DNA of 64,000 bases from the NCBI RefSeq assembly GCF_038502225.1, contig NC_091372.1:10939642-11003641 (forward strand), in the 5' to 3' direction. The DNA comes from Cherax quadricarinatus (lineage: Eukaryota; Arthropoda; Malacostraca; Decapoda; Parastacidae). Numbering within the stretch: position 1 is the first letter of the stretch; each line of letters opens with the position of its first letter. A program made the position numbers and the translations under genes. The notes beneath the pieces are model-generated. The model searched no databases. It was not told the origin of the DNA and saw only the letters and a program-made list of their open reading frames with translations. Below, in pieces: positions 19,510 to 30,223 of this stretch.

Positions 19510-20405
19510 TACAGTGGAACCTCAGTGTTTGAACAAATTGGACCGCTAAGGAACCAGACCTCCAACGAACTGGACCACAAACAAACCAGACCTCGTATGA
19601 ACCAGACCTCAAACGATTTTGTAGAGAAAAATTAACCCGGTCTTTGAATGTTTTTTTAGTCTGAACACGTCGTTTTGTTTACAATCCAGTTGGCGTTGTG
19701 TTCCCGCACAACATGTCTGGCCTCTGTGCTCTCTTCCCATATTTTTTTACTGTGATTTTGTGGTAAATATTAGTACAGGAAGTCTTCAACTTACGATCAC
19801 ATTGGGCACCTCCTGAATAATGATATAATAATGATATACACAATACATAAGATTCTCAAGATATTTGTAAGTTGAGAACTTGAGTGAATATCAAAATGGT
19901 ATGAAATACTGCCAGGTCGGTAAATAAGACACATAGGCAACAGTCAGACATCTTTATTCAGAAATGTTTTGCCTACACAGTAGCTTTCTTCAGTCGAGTA
20001 CAGAAAATAGGCCGGAGTGGTAAGATGTGAAGACGATGTAATAAGTCCATCACCCCTGAAGGCGTAGATTTGAGGTTGTCGGTCCCTCAGCCTGGAGGGA
20101 CTGATTACATCATCTTCACACATTACCGCTCCTGCCTACTTTCTGTACTCGACTGAAGAAGCTTACAGTGTAGGCGAAACGTTTCGGAATAAAGTTGTCT
20201 AACTGCTGCACACGTGTCTTATGAGGTTGAGGACTTACTGAACAGTACTAATTATAATATTATCACGAAAAATTAATGAAAATGGCCCCGAAAAAGAGCA
20301 GCAATGAAAATACTGTTTCAGACGTCGAACTTTTCGCAGTTCGAACACTGCCTAAGAACCAATTAAGTTCCGAAACCATTCAAAGTTCTGCTGTGTCAAT
20401 ACAGA
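19510..20405. mobile_element. pogo/Tigger-like transposon remnant with inserted repeats
   Basis: The left end TACAGTGGAACCTCAG begins at 19510. Repeated GAACCAGACCTC motifs follow. Near 20279 AAAATGGCCCCGAAAAAGAG encodes MAPKK.., like the start of a Tigger-type transposase. The segment 20320-20395 (GTTCGAACACTG, CCAATTAAGTTCC) looks like a degraded right end. The middle is occupied by the inverted GAAACGTT repeat pair. Confidence 0.5.
19917..20225. repeat. Inverted pair of GAAACGTT repeats
   Basis: The left arm (minus orientation: AAATGTTTTGCCTACACAGT, CTTCTTCAGTCGAGTACAGA) and right arm (TCTGTACTCGACTGAAGAAG, GTGTAGGCGAAACGTTTCGG) are reverse complements over about 130 bp, with a spacer near 20050-20085. 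The GAAACGTT family also occurs at 26880, 29510, 30870, 33780 and 55690. Confidence 0.8.
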
Positions 20406-20459
20406 AGTTACAAGTAGTGAACCTGAGTGATGTTAACACTAAACAAGTTTGATCTGAGG

Positions 20460-20645
20460 ATGAGGGAAGTGCCATTACCTTGGATCAAGAGCCCTTCACC
20501 AAACACTGACATTAAGGAAGCATTAGGTACTGAAAAGCTCCAATTCCTCGGATCAAGATCCATCCACAAAGCACTGGCATTAAGGAAGCATTAATAACTG
20601 AGAAAGAAGCTCCATTACCTCGGATGAAGAGCCCCTCCACCAAAT
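20460..20645. repeat. Three copies of a GGATCAAGAGCCCTTCACC repeat segment
   Basis: CTCGGATCAAGA-type segments with CACTGGCATTAAGGAAGC repeat about every 60 bp. Related to the repeat at 644-940. Confidence 0.55.
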
Positions 20646-20919
20646 CCACCTATGCGTAGTTGCTACCCCAAACGACTCCCTTATCTTACATTAAAGTTAC
20701 ATATTTCACTACATATATGTGTGCCCACAATGCCCAAGTGCCCCCAACAACATTATAAAAAAAATATATTATGTATTTAAGGCCTTAAAACTTCACAGAT
20801 CCTGAAAAAAAAAGAAGAAATAAAAATTCTCACAGGTGTTGTTGTTGTTGTTGTTGTTTTATAGGGCCACTGACACCTCCCGCCGTATTTTAAGTAATGA
20901 TAATAATATCTTTATTTAC

Positions 20920-21040
20920 CGGTAAGCCAGCGAAAGGCTTCGGTTAGATGACCAAAAGCTCCAACGGCGGGTCATCATCTGACCAAGATCCGCATCAGGA
21001 AACACTTGTCCTGTTTCCTGACCTAACCTAACCTAACTAC
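20920..21040 (+). repeat. Dispersed repeat ending in (CCTAA)n
   Basis: GGTAAGCCAGCGAAAGGCTT, GATGACCAAAAGCTCCAA, CAGGAAACACTTGTCCTG, then CCTAACCTAACCTAAC. Other copies are at 35375-35750 (split by a SINE) and 57385-57500 (minus). Confidence 0.75.
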
Positions 21041-21315
21041 CAGTACATGATACAACTTATACAGACCATAGCTGACATCAATGACATACTATATAGAAAG
21101 TCCCTGGTTATGTTGAGCATTTCCCACAACTTAGGTTAATTTTGTCTCCCAGGATGCCACTCACACCAGTCCACTAACACTCAGGTACCTACTTACTGTT
21201 AGGTGAACATGGACAGCAGCCAGCAGGTGTCTTATGGAAACATCCAGCCGCACCGGGGATCGATCCCCGGACTTCGGTGTGTGAGCTGAGTGCGCTAACG
21301 ATCGAGCTACTGGAC
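21041..21315 (-). mobile_element. SINE-T1 copy with tRNA-like head
   Basis: Minus-strand body (GACCATAGCTGACATCAATG, CCAGGATGCCACTCACACCA, CAGGTACCTACTTACTG) and a head at 21240-21312. On the minus strand the head reads TAGCTCGATCGTTAGCGC (A-box region) and GGGGATCGATCCCCGG (B-box region). It lacks the usual AT-rich 3' tail and joins the (CCTAA)n repeat. Confidence 0.8.
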
Positions 21316-21605
21316 ACTACACACCTGGTCACTACTAACACTCTCTTCCTGTTCTTGTGTCAACAATTCAAGCAGCCTCCACACATTTCCACTTATGTAG
21401 CTCACTTTTACGAATGATTCTGTAAGCTTCGTTCCAGTTCATAAGGTGTTGCAGATCATTCCTGTGTTGAACACAGGAGTTGTTATGGTTATTTTGGCTA
21501 CAGACGAATGCGTATTCACTGATCACAAGTTCCAGTGGTCTAGCTATTCACCCATGAATATCTGTAGATCCCTCCAACAGGACGATGCTAAAAAGTTTTA
21601 TGGAG

Positions 21606-21607
<2 letters not shown>

Positions 21608-21665
<58 letters not shown>
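21608..21665. repeat. (ATA)n microsatellite, SINE-T1 tail
   Basis: The run forms the 3' tail of the minus-strand SINE-T1 that follows. Confidence 0.95.
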
Positions 21666-21666
<1 letters not shown>

Positions 21667-21879
21667 TCTTTATTTACTACAAGTACATGTACAAGGTATA
21701 CAGTCCTAGTTGACAACAATGACATACTACTATATAGAAACTCCCTTATGCTCTGCATTTCGGGCAAATTAGGTCAGTGTCCCAGGATGCGACCCACACC
21801 AGTCGACTAACACCCAGGTACCCATTTTACTGATGGGGAACATAGACAACAGGTGGAAAGAAACACGTCCAATGTTTCT
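21666..21879 (-). mobile_element. SINE-T1 body
   Basis: Intact-looking minus-strand body: ATCTTTATTTACTACAAGT, TGACAACAATGACATACTAC, CCAGGATGCGACCCACACC, GTACCCATTTTACTGATGGG. It joins the tRNA-like head at 21880. Confidence 0.88.
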
Positions 21880-21950
21880 ACTCTGGCTGGGAATCGAACC
21901 CAGACCCTCGCCGTGTGAAGCGAGAGCGTTAACCACCAGGCCACCAGAGT
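21880..21950 (-). mobile_element. Complete tRNA-like head of SINE-T1
   Basis: Seventy-one bases fold like a tRNA. A 7-bp acceptor stem (ACTCTGG with CCAGAGT) pairs perfectly. The T-arm CTGGG-TTCGATT-CCCAG is perfect and contains a B-box. The A-box region reads GTGGCCTGGTGGTTAACGC. An anticodon-like stem CTCGC/GCGAG closes an 8-base loop (TTCACACG), one base too long, and no terminator T-run follows. It is read as the Pol III promoter head of a SINE and not a decoding tRNA, though the fold is unusually well preserved. Confidence 0.8.
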
Positions 21951-22741
21951 CTGCTATTCTACTATTCTACTATTCTATTCTGCTATTCTACTCCACTATG
22001 TAAGTGGTCTATGAAATTCAGCAGTTAAACTTACACCATATCAAATTTTTACGCAGTTCCCCTTATAGCCTTTTAGAAATTTAATTTTAATCTAAAAACC
22101 CTGAAATATGGGCTAAATTTCAAATACTTATTATTTTTCAACAGTGCTATGGTCTGCTACGTGTCCATTCATAGAAGAATATCTTATGTAGTTTCATTAC
22201 GATCTATCTATCCGTTCCTGTGATCACTGAGATAGAGGAGGCTGGGGTTATGGTATACAGGGGATACCTGTCTTGGATCACACAGCGACATAAATACATA
22301 AAGGTTCAATAATAATTCATCAAAAAGCGTCATGCTAAAATTTCGAATAAGTTGAAAAAACCCCCCAGCTTTTTCTGTAATCATGGAAGCACTGTCGAAA
22401 ATTTTACGAAACTGTGTGTTGGTTGCAAGTATGAACAGTAAACCCACACGTTGCACAATAAGCTTTAGCTGGGGGTAAAATTTGTCTATGTATAGAGCTG
22501 AATCTTGACGTGGTAAAGCTCTACACAGAGCCAAATATTGCCCGAGTTAATGTTTGGTCTATCTTGCAATGTCCGTGTTGGTATAATTGGTCATTATTTG
22601 GGTGGAATATAGCCATGGTGGAACGTGGCAGTGTGTGAGGTAAATAAATGCATATGCTGAGTGCGTGGGGACCTCATTTCTCCTGAGATAGTGAGACTAT
22701 AGTCATTTCTCTTTAGATAGTCGCAGTATAGCTGTGTGAAG
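21951..22741. other. Upstream region of TR1, no gene recognised
   Basis: TR1 starts at 22742. TAAATAAATGCATA near 22641 is a weak TATA-like candidate. A 108-codon minus frame at 22208-22534 has no recognisable features and no splice context. Confidence 0.4.
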
Positions 22742-22817
22742 ATGAGGGGTATATCACAGCTGTTGTTGTTGCTGTTGCTGTTGCTGTGGGTTGCTGTGGT
22801 CTCCACTGCTGCTCCTG
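22742..22817 (+). CDS. TR1 exon 1: signal peptide of a secreted Thr/Pro-rich protein
   Basis: ATG at 22742 opens 25 codons plus one base before a strong donor (CCTG|GTAAGG). The peptide starts MRGISQ, has an uninterrupted Leu core, and ends WVAVVSTAAP, an ideal signal peptide with cleavage expected after STA or nearby. The intron is phase 1. Exon 2 at 28476 has the matching phase, and the joined codon GAC gives Asp. TR2 at 56283 has the same layout (Leu/Ala signal peptide ending NAAP, phase-1 donor). Function is unknown. It is presumably a secreted haemolymph or surface protein, inferred from the leader only. A 42-bp array begins about 30 bp into intron 1. Confidence 0.72.
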
Positions 22818-22844
22818 GTAAGGAATTAATGTTTGGTATTATGA

Positions 22845-23278
22845 ATAACGCACACAAGGACGGTGGATCATGCCTCCACCACTCCTTGTGTTGAATAACA
22901 CACACAAGGACGGTGGATCACCACTCCTTGTGTTGAATAACACACACAAGGACGGTGGATCACCACTCCTTGTGTTGAATAACACACACAAGGACGGTGG
23001 ATCACCACTCCTTGTGTTAAATAACACACACATGGACGCTGGATCACCACTCCTTGTGTTAAATAACACACACATGGACGCTGGATCACCACTCCTTGTG
23101 TTAAATAACACACACATGGACGCTGGATCACCACTCTTTGTGTTAAATAGCACACATGGACGCTGGATCACCACTCCTTGTGTTAAATAACACACATGGA
23201 CGCTGGATCACCACTCCTTGTGTTAAATAACACACACATGGACGCTGGATCACCACTCCTTGTGTTCAATACCTCACA
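22845..23278. repeat. Tandem array, 42-bp unit, in TR1 intron 1
   Basis: About ten copies of a unit containing GGTGGATCACCACTCCTTGT and AATAACACACACAAGGAC. There are two subtypes: CAAGGACGGTGG in early copies and CATGGACGCTGG in later ones. Confidence 0.95.
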
Positions 23279-23549
23279 AGAATTTAACATCTAACCAATT
23301 AAATAATACACTTGTGCTAAGAATTACTAATAATCTTGAATTCCTTCGCTTCTCCACAGAATAAATTTGAGAGTCAACGCGACACAGTTTATTTTTTTTT
23401 AATTTCAAGGAGTTATCCAAACAGTACAGATGTTTTATTCACCAGGACAAGTATTTTCTGACCCTCTCAGTAATTATGTACTGGACTACGACACCTGTGT
23501 CTCGAACCATTTTAAATACAGCTCAGTGTAATTATATTTCTTTTGTGCA

Positions 23550-23994
<445 letters not shown>

Positions 23995-24077
23995 GCCTCT
24001 TATTCAAATTCAAAATTATATTTTTTTGCGTAATATGTGTAATTTACATAAAACTATGTATTGATAGGCATACAAAA

Positions 24078-25500
24078 AAAAAATTAATATTTAGATTAAA
24101 TTTTGCCACCAAAGTGGCTAGTTTACTGTGCCGCCCATATCCATCCTGTGGACGGTAGCGCGAGAGCATGTGGATACACAAAAGGCCTAGGAACTAGGCC
24201 CCAAATGGTTAACAGGAATACATATGGATTTACATCTACATATCTATAGTTCACTTATCTGTTACAAGTAAATTTAGGAAATTTGCTTAGTATATCTGGT
24301 ATCTTATTTTCATTAATAAGATATCTTGACATGTCACATAGGTTATTATACTGTCTGTCTCTGTATTCCTCAATAAGTGGACAATTAAGCACATAGTGTT
24401 CAAGACAGTGACCATATGCCTGATCACATAATTTACATTTAGTTTGATCATCATCTGTGTGTCTCCCAAACTGCCAGAAGTACTTGTAACCAAGCCTAAG
24501 CCTGGCCACTACAACATCAGTCAGTACTTGTAACCAAGCCTAAGCCTGGCCACTACAACATCAGTCAGTCTGTTCACATTGCAAGTTGCTCCATAAACAT
24601 ACTTATCTACGTTCATGTTATCATAGTGGGTTATAGATCTACTCAGGCTTCTAACTGCATTCCTATAACAATCATTTTCATTATTTACTTCTTTCCTAAT
24701 ATTATTCCTAATGCTAGACACAGTTATACCAAAGTTATATTCTACATTCTCCTTCTCGATACTCTTCTTGGCTAACATATCAACTTTATCATGAAGGAGT
24801 AATCCAATGTGTGATGGGATCCATAGCAATTGTACATTAATTCCTTTGTCCCTAATTTTTGAGTATCTATACCTGGCTTCCCCAATGAGCATGTTGTTGG
24901 AGTCATTATATGAGTCAAGAGCCTTCAATGATGACATAGAATCAGTAATGATGATAGAGTCAAGCTCAGTGTCATAGGTTAGCTTTAGCGCCATTAGGAT
25001 TGCAAACAATTCAGTTTGCAGTGTAGACGCCCAGTTGTTAATTCTTATGCCTAACTCAACAAATTTATTATCGTTCTTAACTAGGGAGGTGGCAACAAGA
25101 GCAGATGCAGCCCTGCCAGAAGACTCCTGTTTAGATCCATCAGTGTATATAACTTGTGATAACTTGTTACTACCAGCTAGGTGAGAAATTTCTTCTTGAG
25201 CAGTTGCTCTAACAAGAGATTTAAGGAAGGGATTACTAGCAATGAGCTTCTTGGGAGGGACTTGTAGGTATGTGATATTAAATGAACACATCTTCCATGG
25301 AGGGGTGAAATGCTCTTGTTGCCTACAGTGATACAGTTCATGCAGGTTATAAAACTTAATGCAACTGCACGTTTTCACAATCCATTTAGATCTGTGTGTA
25401 TTTACCTCTAGACACTTGGTAAGATTCACTGTGACAGTGTCTGGTTCGTTTCTCAACATTCTAATACAGAGTACAGTGTTAATGGAATTTCTGGCAGATT
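24078..25500 (-). pseudogene. LINE-D: RNase H-bearing non-LTR retrotransposon 3' half, broken
   Basis: Minus-strand remnant carrying an RNase H domain: VIYTDGSKQ (Asp), LQTELFAILMAL (Glu), IITDSMSSLKAL (Asp) and LLWIPSHIGLLLHDKVDMLAK (His/Asp) give the catalytic DEDD set in order. Downstream is a Cys/His segment KCKLCDQAYGHCLEHYVLNC of the CCHC type seen at the C-terminus of I-, Loa- and jockey-related elements. The 3' UTR runs to an A-tail near 24078 through CCACAGGATGGATATGGGCG. The reverse transcriptase itself is not present. A 44-bp tandem duplication at 24481 shifts the frame between the RNase H and Cys/His parts. It lies within intron 1 of TR1, antisense to it. Confidence 0.85.
24481..24568. 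repeat. 44-bp tandem duplication inside LINE-D
   Basis: TACTTGTAACCAAGCCTAAG.. occupies 24481-24524 and 24525-24568 exactly. Forty-four is not a multiple of 3. Confidence 0.95.
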
Positions 25501-25546
25501 AATCCTAATGCTCACACACTGCTAAGAACTAGACTTAGGTTATTGT

Positions 25547-25662
25547 ATACCTCGAGTATATCTGGAGAGAGTTCTGGGGGTCAACGCCCCCGCGGCCCGA
25601 TCTGTGACCAGGCCTCATGGTGGATCAGGGCTTGATCAAACAGGCTGTTACTCCTGGTCACA
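25547..25662 (-). mobile_element. LINE-C 3' tail, inverted against the copy that follows
   Basis: Minus-strand tail (CTGGAGAGAGTTCTGGGGG, TCAACGCCCCCGCGGCCCG, CAGGCCTCATGGTGGATCA) abuts a plus-strand LINE-C body, giving the element inverted ends. Confidence 0.88.
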
Positions 25663-26697
25663 CACAATGCTCATCCTCATATCCGACATAGACAAGGATG
25701 TCAGCCACAGCACCGTGTCTTCCTTTGCAGATGACACCCGAATCTGCATGACAGTGTCTTCCATTGCAGACACTGCAAGGCTCCAGGCGGACATCAACCA
25801 AATCTTTCAGTGGGCTGCAGAAAACAATATGAAGTTCAACGATGAGAAATTTCAATTACTCAGATATGGTAAACATGAGGAAATTAAATCTTCATCAGAG
25901 TACAAAACAAATTCTGGCCACAAAATAGAGCGAAGCACCAACGTCAAAGACCTGGGAGTGATCATGTCGGAGGATCTCACCTTCAAGGACCATAACATTG
26001 TATCAATCGCATCTGCTAGAAAAATGACAGGATGGATAATGAGAACCTTCAAAACTAGGGAGGCCAAGCCCATGATGACACTCTTCAGGTCACTTGTTCT
26101 ATCTAGGCTGGAATATTGCTGCACTCTAACAGCACCTTTCAAGGCAGGTGAAATTGCCGACCTAGAAAATGTACAGAGAACTTTCACGGCGCGCATAACG
26201 GAGATAAAACACCTCAATTACTGGGAGCGCTTGAGGTTCCTAAACCTGTATTCCCTAGAACGCAGGAGGGAGAGATACATGATTATATACACCTGGAAAA
26301 TCCTAGAGGGACTAGTACCGAACTTGCACACGAAAATCACTCACTACGAAAGCAAAAGACTTGGCAGACGATGCACCATCCCCCCAATGAAAAGCAAGGG
26401 TGTCACTAGCACGTTAAGAGACCATACAATAAGTGTCAGGGGCCCGAGACTGTTCAACTGCCTCCCAGCACACATAAGGGGGATTACCAACAGACCCCTG
26501 GCAGTCTTCAAGCTGGCACTGGACAAGCACCTAAAGTCGGTTCCTGACCAGCCGGGCTGTGGCTCGTACGTTGGTTTGCGTGCAGCCAGCAGCAACAGCC
26601 TGGTTGATCAGGCTCTGATCCACCAGGAGGCCTGGTCACAGACCGGGCCGCGGGGGCGTTGACCCCCGGAACTCTCTCCAGGTAAACTCCAGGTATG
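25663..26697 (+). pseudogene. LINE-C: CR1-like reverse transcriptase, 5'-truncated
   Basis: An open frame runs from the middle of the reverse transcriptase (ILISDIDKD, then SSFADDTRICMTV with the catalytic DD) through the thumb and C-terminal blocks (LGVIMSEDLTFKDH, RSLVLSRLEYCCTL, LENVQRTFTARIT, ERRRERYMIIYTWKILEG, SVRGPRLFNCLPAHIRG) to the 3' tail CCCCCGGAACTCTCTCCAGG. It matches the copy at 61418-63172 almost word for word in translation, so the family was active fairly recently. The endonuclease and the palm N-terminus are absent, so this copy cannot move by itself. Confidence 0.88.
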
Positions 26698-26885
26698 TAC
26701 GAACCACAGCCTGGCCGGTCAGGTACTGACTTTAGGTGCTTGTCCAGTGCCTGCTTGAAGACAGCCAGGGGTCTATTGGTAATCCCCCTTATGTATGCTG
26801 GGAGGCAGTTGAACAGTCTAGGGCCCCTGACACTTATTATGTTGTCTCTTATTGTGCAGGAGCTTTTAAAATCTTCTCCAGGCTG
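26698..26885 (-). pseudogene. LINE-C C-terminal fragment, inverted
   Basis: On the minus strand it encodes SVRGPRLFNCLP-type sequence and AVFKQALDKHLKSVPD. It directly follows the plus-strand copy without its own tail. Confidence 0.8.
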
Positions 26886-27015
26886 AGGGACTGATTACAT
26901 CATCATTTCAGTACTACACATGTTGCCTCTGTATTTAACTGAAGAAGTCTACTGTGTAGGGGAAATATGTCATCAATAAAGATACGCTAGTGTTACACAT
27001 GTGTCTTAATCATCA
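26880..27015 (+). repeat. GAAACGTT-type repeat
   Basis: GAGGGACTGATTACATCATC, AACTGAAGAAGTCTACTGTG, GGGGAAATATGTCATCAATA and CACATGTGTCTTAATC fit the family. The GAAACGTT core is altered here. Confidence 0.65.
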
Positions 27016-27051
27016 ATAGTACATCATTACACAGGTACACACAACACTGTG

Positions 27052-27243
27052 CTAAAACAAAGTTATTTCCTCCTCCAACCTTTGCAAATTCTCCTCAAAA
27101 TCTCCCAAAAACACCGCATCATCAGCAAAAAGCAACTGCGACAACTCCCACTTTAATCCGGCACTTCTGGCCAACACCCTGGCGCCCACATCTATTACAC
27201 ACCCTCGTCTATAAACATCATAAACAGTCACTTTGAATACCAT
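27052..27243 (-). pseudogene. LINE-B-related reverse-transcriptase fragment
   Basis: Encodes GARVLARSAGLKWELSQLLF followed by ADDAVFLGD, the catalytic DD block of a LINE-B-like reverse transcriptase. Only about 60 codons remain. Confidence 0.75.
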
Positions 27244-27334
27244 GGCTACATTGAATTTTAATATACATATATCACGTGTTCGAGTTATTTTCTTGATATG
27301 TTTGTGGCTCTAATGGCTTAATATCTTTATTATG

Positions 27335-27862
27335 CAGCCCTTGTACAGAGAACCTTCACAACACACATAACTGAGGTAAAACACCTCAGTTAATGGGAAC
27401 GCTTGAAGGTCCTGAACCTGTACTCCCTGGAACGCAGGCGGGAGAGATACATGATTATATACACCTGGAAAATCCTAGAGGGACTAGTACCGAACTTGCA
27501 CACGAAAAATCACTCCCTATGAAAGCAAAAGACTCGGCAGACGATGCAACATCCCGCTAATGAAAAGCAGGGGTGTCACTAGCACGTTAAGAGACAACAT
27601 AATAAGTGTCAGGGGACCTAGGCTGTTCAACTGCCTCCCAGCATACATAAGGGGGATTACAGATAGACCCCTGGCTGTCTTCAAGCAGGCACTGGACAAG
27701 CACCTAAAGTCAGTACCTGACCAGGCGGGTTTTGGCTCGATCAGCCAGGCTGTTACTGCGGCCAGAAGTAACAGCCTGGCTGATCAGGCCTGATCCACCA
27801 TGAGGCCTGGTCACAGATCGGGCCGAGGGGGCGTTGACCCCCAGAACTCTCTCCAGGTAAAC
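27335..27862 (+). pseudogene. LINE-C C-terminal fragment with tail
   Basis: Begins at the FTTHIT/RLKVLNLYSLERRR block, frameshifts near 27510, then reads SVRGPRLFNCLPAYIRGITD and on to the tail GGGGGCGTTGACCCCCAGAA. It ends against the TACCTCTGTAA repeat. Confidence 0.82.
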
Positions 27863-28465
27863 TCGATACCCATCCTGTGGGAGGTGGTCAAAAGATTACA
27901 AAGGCACATAATGGGTCCAGGAACTGTACCTCAACATTACAAAGGCACGCAATGGGTCCAGGGACTGTACCTTAACATTACAGAGGCACACAATGGGTCC
28001 AGGGACTGTACCTCAACATTACAAAGGCACATAATGGGTCTAGAAACTGGGCCGCAAAGTTCTGACAGTTGAACAAGATACAATGGTAATGAAATATTGA
28101 CATGTCAGGGTGACCTTTGGTTACTGGTCCTGCTGGATAATAAGTCTCTCTCCCGTGAAAGTAAATTTGCTTACATGACTCACTACCTTTGTAACTTGTG
28201 AGTTCATTACCTTTGTAACTTGCTCAGCTATCAAAACTTCGGGGCCCCAGTTCCTGGACCCATTATGTACCTCTGTAATCTGTAAATACCTTTATAACTT
28301 GTCATGATTGTGACCAGATCTACCTGGAGTTCAATACCTTTGTAACTTGTCCAGCTATCAAAACTTCGGGGCCCCAGTCCCTGGACCAATTATGTACCTC
28401 TGTAATCTCTTGACCATCGCCCACAGGATGGGTATGGGGTACATAATAAACATTAAACTAACTCT
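27863..28465. repeat. TACCTCTGTAA repeat, inverted pair, in TR1 intron 1
   Basis: The first half (27863-28075) is in one orientation (ATACCCATCCTGTGGGAGGT, AATGGGTCCAGGAACTG) and contains four copies of a ~41-bp segment. The second half (28195-28465) is in the other orientation (CCAGTCCCTGGACC, TGTACCTCTGTAATCTCTTG, CCCACAGGATGGGTATGGGG, ending ATAATAAACATTAAACTAAC). The second half ends just before TR1 exon 2. The same arrangement precedes TR2 exon 2. Confidence 0.8.
27898..28045. repeat. Tandem array, ~41-bp unit
   Basis: Four copies of the segment with AATGGGTCCAGGRACTGTAC and CTCAACATTACAAAGGCAC. Confidence 0.88.
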
Positions 28466-28475
28466 CCTTCTCCAG

Positions 28476-28588
28476 ACTCCAGCGGTCCTACTGAGGTCCC
28501 CAGTACCACCAGCGGGATCCACAGCCACCATGATGGTGGTAACATCACACCAGCTGAGGAACGTCACTCATTCCTCGTCCCTAAATCG
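28476..28588 (+). CDS. TR1 exon 2: Ser/Thr/His-rich segment
   Basis: The acceptor CTCCTTCTCCAG is followed by ACTCCAGC.. and the exon ends TCG|GTAGGT. With the phase-1 base from exon 1 it encodes 38 residues starting DSSGPTEVPSTTSG, then IHSHHDGGNITPAEERHSF, ending LVPKS, with no stop. NIT is a possible N-glycosylation site and the Ser/Thr/Pro content suggests O-glycosylation. An alternative donor four bases on (GGTAG|GTACCT) would give phase 1, which is the phase needed by the candidate exon 3 at 34422. The similarity to TR2 exon 2 is in length class, position, preceding repeat and composition rather than residue by residue. Confidence 0.65.
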
Positions 28589-28745
28589 GTAGGTACCTAA
28601 GTAACTTCTGCTTTCCCTGGGGTATACCTGAAGGATGTTCCGTGCACAGGTGATTGAAATTTGAAGCCGATTGGATGAGGCATTCTCGAGTTATTAGAGA
28701 AATGATATCGAAAAATCGGAGGAAGAAAGAGAAGAAAATTACGCA

Positions 28746-28748
28746 GTC

Positions 28749-28824
<76 letters not shown>
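28746..28824. repeat. (ATA)n microsatellite
   Basis: A pure ATA run of about 79 bp. Confidence 0.96.
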
Positions 28825-28825
<1 letters not shown>

Positions 28826-28914
28826 CACTGGCTTAAAAAAGGTGAATACAAATGACTTGAAGGCTTCCGACCTCAAGGTTATCATTGTTGAGTTTAGAGT
28901 CATCGTCCATCCTC

Positions 28915-29182
28915 AGGTGTGTGACACCAACACTGGTGGTGTGTGTGACACCAACACTGGTGGTGTGTGACACCAACACTGGCGGGTATGTCTGACACCA
29001 ACACTGGTGGGTATGTCTGACACCAACACTGGTGGTGTGTGTGACACCAACACTGGTGGTGTGTGTGACACCAACACTGGTGGTGTGTGTGACACCAACA
29101 CTGGTGGGTATGTCTGACACCAACACTGGTGGGTATGTCTGACACCAACACTGGTGGGTATGTCCGACACCAACACTGATTG
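28915..29182. repeat. Tandem array, 24/25-bp units
   Basis: GACACCAACACTGGTGG is followed by TGTGTGT or GTATGTCT, about eleven copies in blocks of the two subtypes. Confidence 0.93.
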
Positions 29183-29240
29183 CTACACATGACACCGGCG
29201 GATTTAATCGCTATCTTTACAAACTGATGTCATTAACTAT

Positions 29241-29374
29241 ACTTACACAACTAATAATATAGTTCGTGAACCGGGTGGGTCCCAGAATGTCTCCTTGTGC
29301 TACTATGACTTACACAACTAATAATGTAGTTCGTGAACCGGGTGGGTCCCAGAATATCTCCTTGTGCTACTCTG
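29241..29374. repeat. 67-bp tandem duplication
   Basis: ACTTACACAACTAATAAT..GTTCGTGAACCGGGTGGG starts at 29241 and again at 29308. Confidence 0.92.
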
Positions 29375-29509
29375 GAAATCGCTATCCCACTCAGGTTCCA
29401 TTAATTTTCTGTTGCCTTTCCAATTAGTCTATTCCTGCACTGCCAGTCTTCCGACCCCTGTGTCCCCCAACTCTAATATACTCTATACGCTCTTCACATT
29501 ATATCCTTG

Positions 29510-29575
29510 TATTAATCAAGCCACTGGATGGCGAAACGTCTATAAATAGGGGTATCCAGATGTTTCACACGTGTC
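29510..29575 (+). repeat. GAAACGTT-type repeat fragment
   Basis: GGCGAAACGTCTATAAATAG and CACACGTGTCTAATTG match the 3' part of the family. Confidence 0.65.
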
Positions 29576-29577
29576 TA

Positions 29578-29870
29578 ATTGTACTCAGCTCACACACTGA
29601 GTTCCGGGGGTCGATCCCCGGTATGGGTGGTAACATTAGGACGTGTTTCCCTAAGACACCGGCTGTCTGTGTTCACCCATCAGTAAAATGGGTACCTGGG
29701 TGTTAGTGGACTGGTGTGGGTCGCATCCTGAGGATAAAATTGACCTAATTTGCCCAAAATGCTCAATATAACAAGGTACTTTCTATATAGTAGTATGCCA
29801 TTGATGTCAGCTATGATCTGTATACCTTGTACATGTACTTGTAGTAAATAAAGATATTATTATCTTATCG
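29578..29870 (+). mobile_element. SINE-T1 copy
   Basis: The head has GGGGGTCGATCCCCGG. The body has GGTACCTGGGTGTTAGTGG, AATTGACCTAATTTGCCC, TTTCTATATAGTAGTATGCC and GTAATAAAGATATTATT. Confidence 0.9.
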
Positions 29871-30220
29871 GTATATATACCATTCATGTACAACTCTAAC
29901 ATATACCGTTAATTTTTCTACCCATCACTTATCCTAGCCTTTCTTCTCCTCTTGTTTGTGTCCTGTAAATCCATTTGATCTCCTTCATTGCCCTGTCGTC
30001 AAGTGAACTCTGTCACTTGATCAGTATCCTCAGTGCGTCGTGGTGAGGCCAGGTACCAGATTGTACCAATCCCCGCACCTGCTTAAGTAATCTTGTCCAA
30101 ATATATTTTGCTAACGCATCACGCGCCATTCTGAGTCACTCTGCAATAACAACTTGCCAGCTCCCACAAGCTCTCTGGGAGCCCTTGGTGTTAGTGTACA
30201 TGATAGGTGTGTTTTCCTGG
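29871..30220. other. No gene recognised
   Basis: Moderately AT-rich single-copy-looking sequence in TR1 intron 2. No exon with both splice sites and an open frame was found. Confidence 0.4.
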
Positions 30221-30223
30221 CCT

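Noticed and set aside
21880..21950. A functional tRNA gene
   Set aside because: The anticodon loop is too long, there is no T-run terminator, and a SINE body follows directly.
22208..22534. 108-codon minus-strand protein upstream of TR1
   Set aside because: No domain, signal or splice support. The codon make-up looks like random open sequence.
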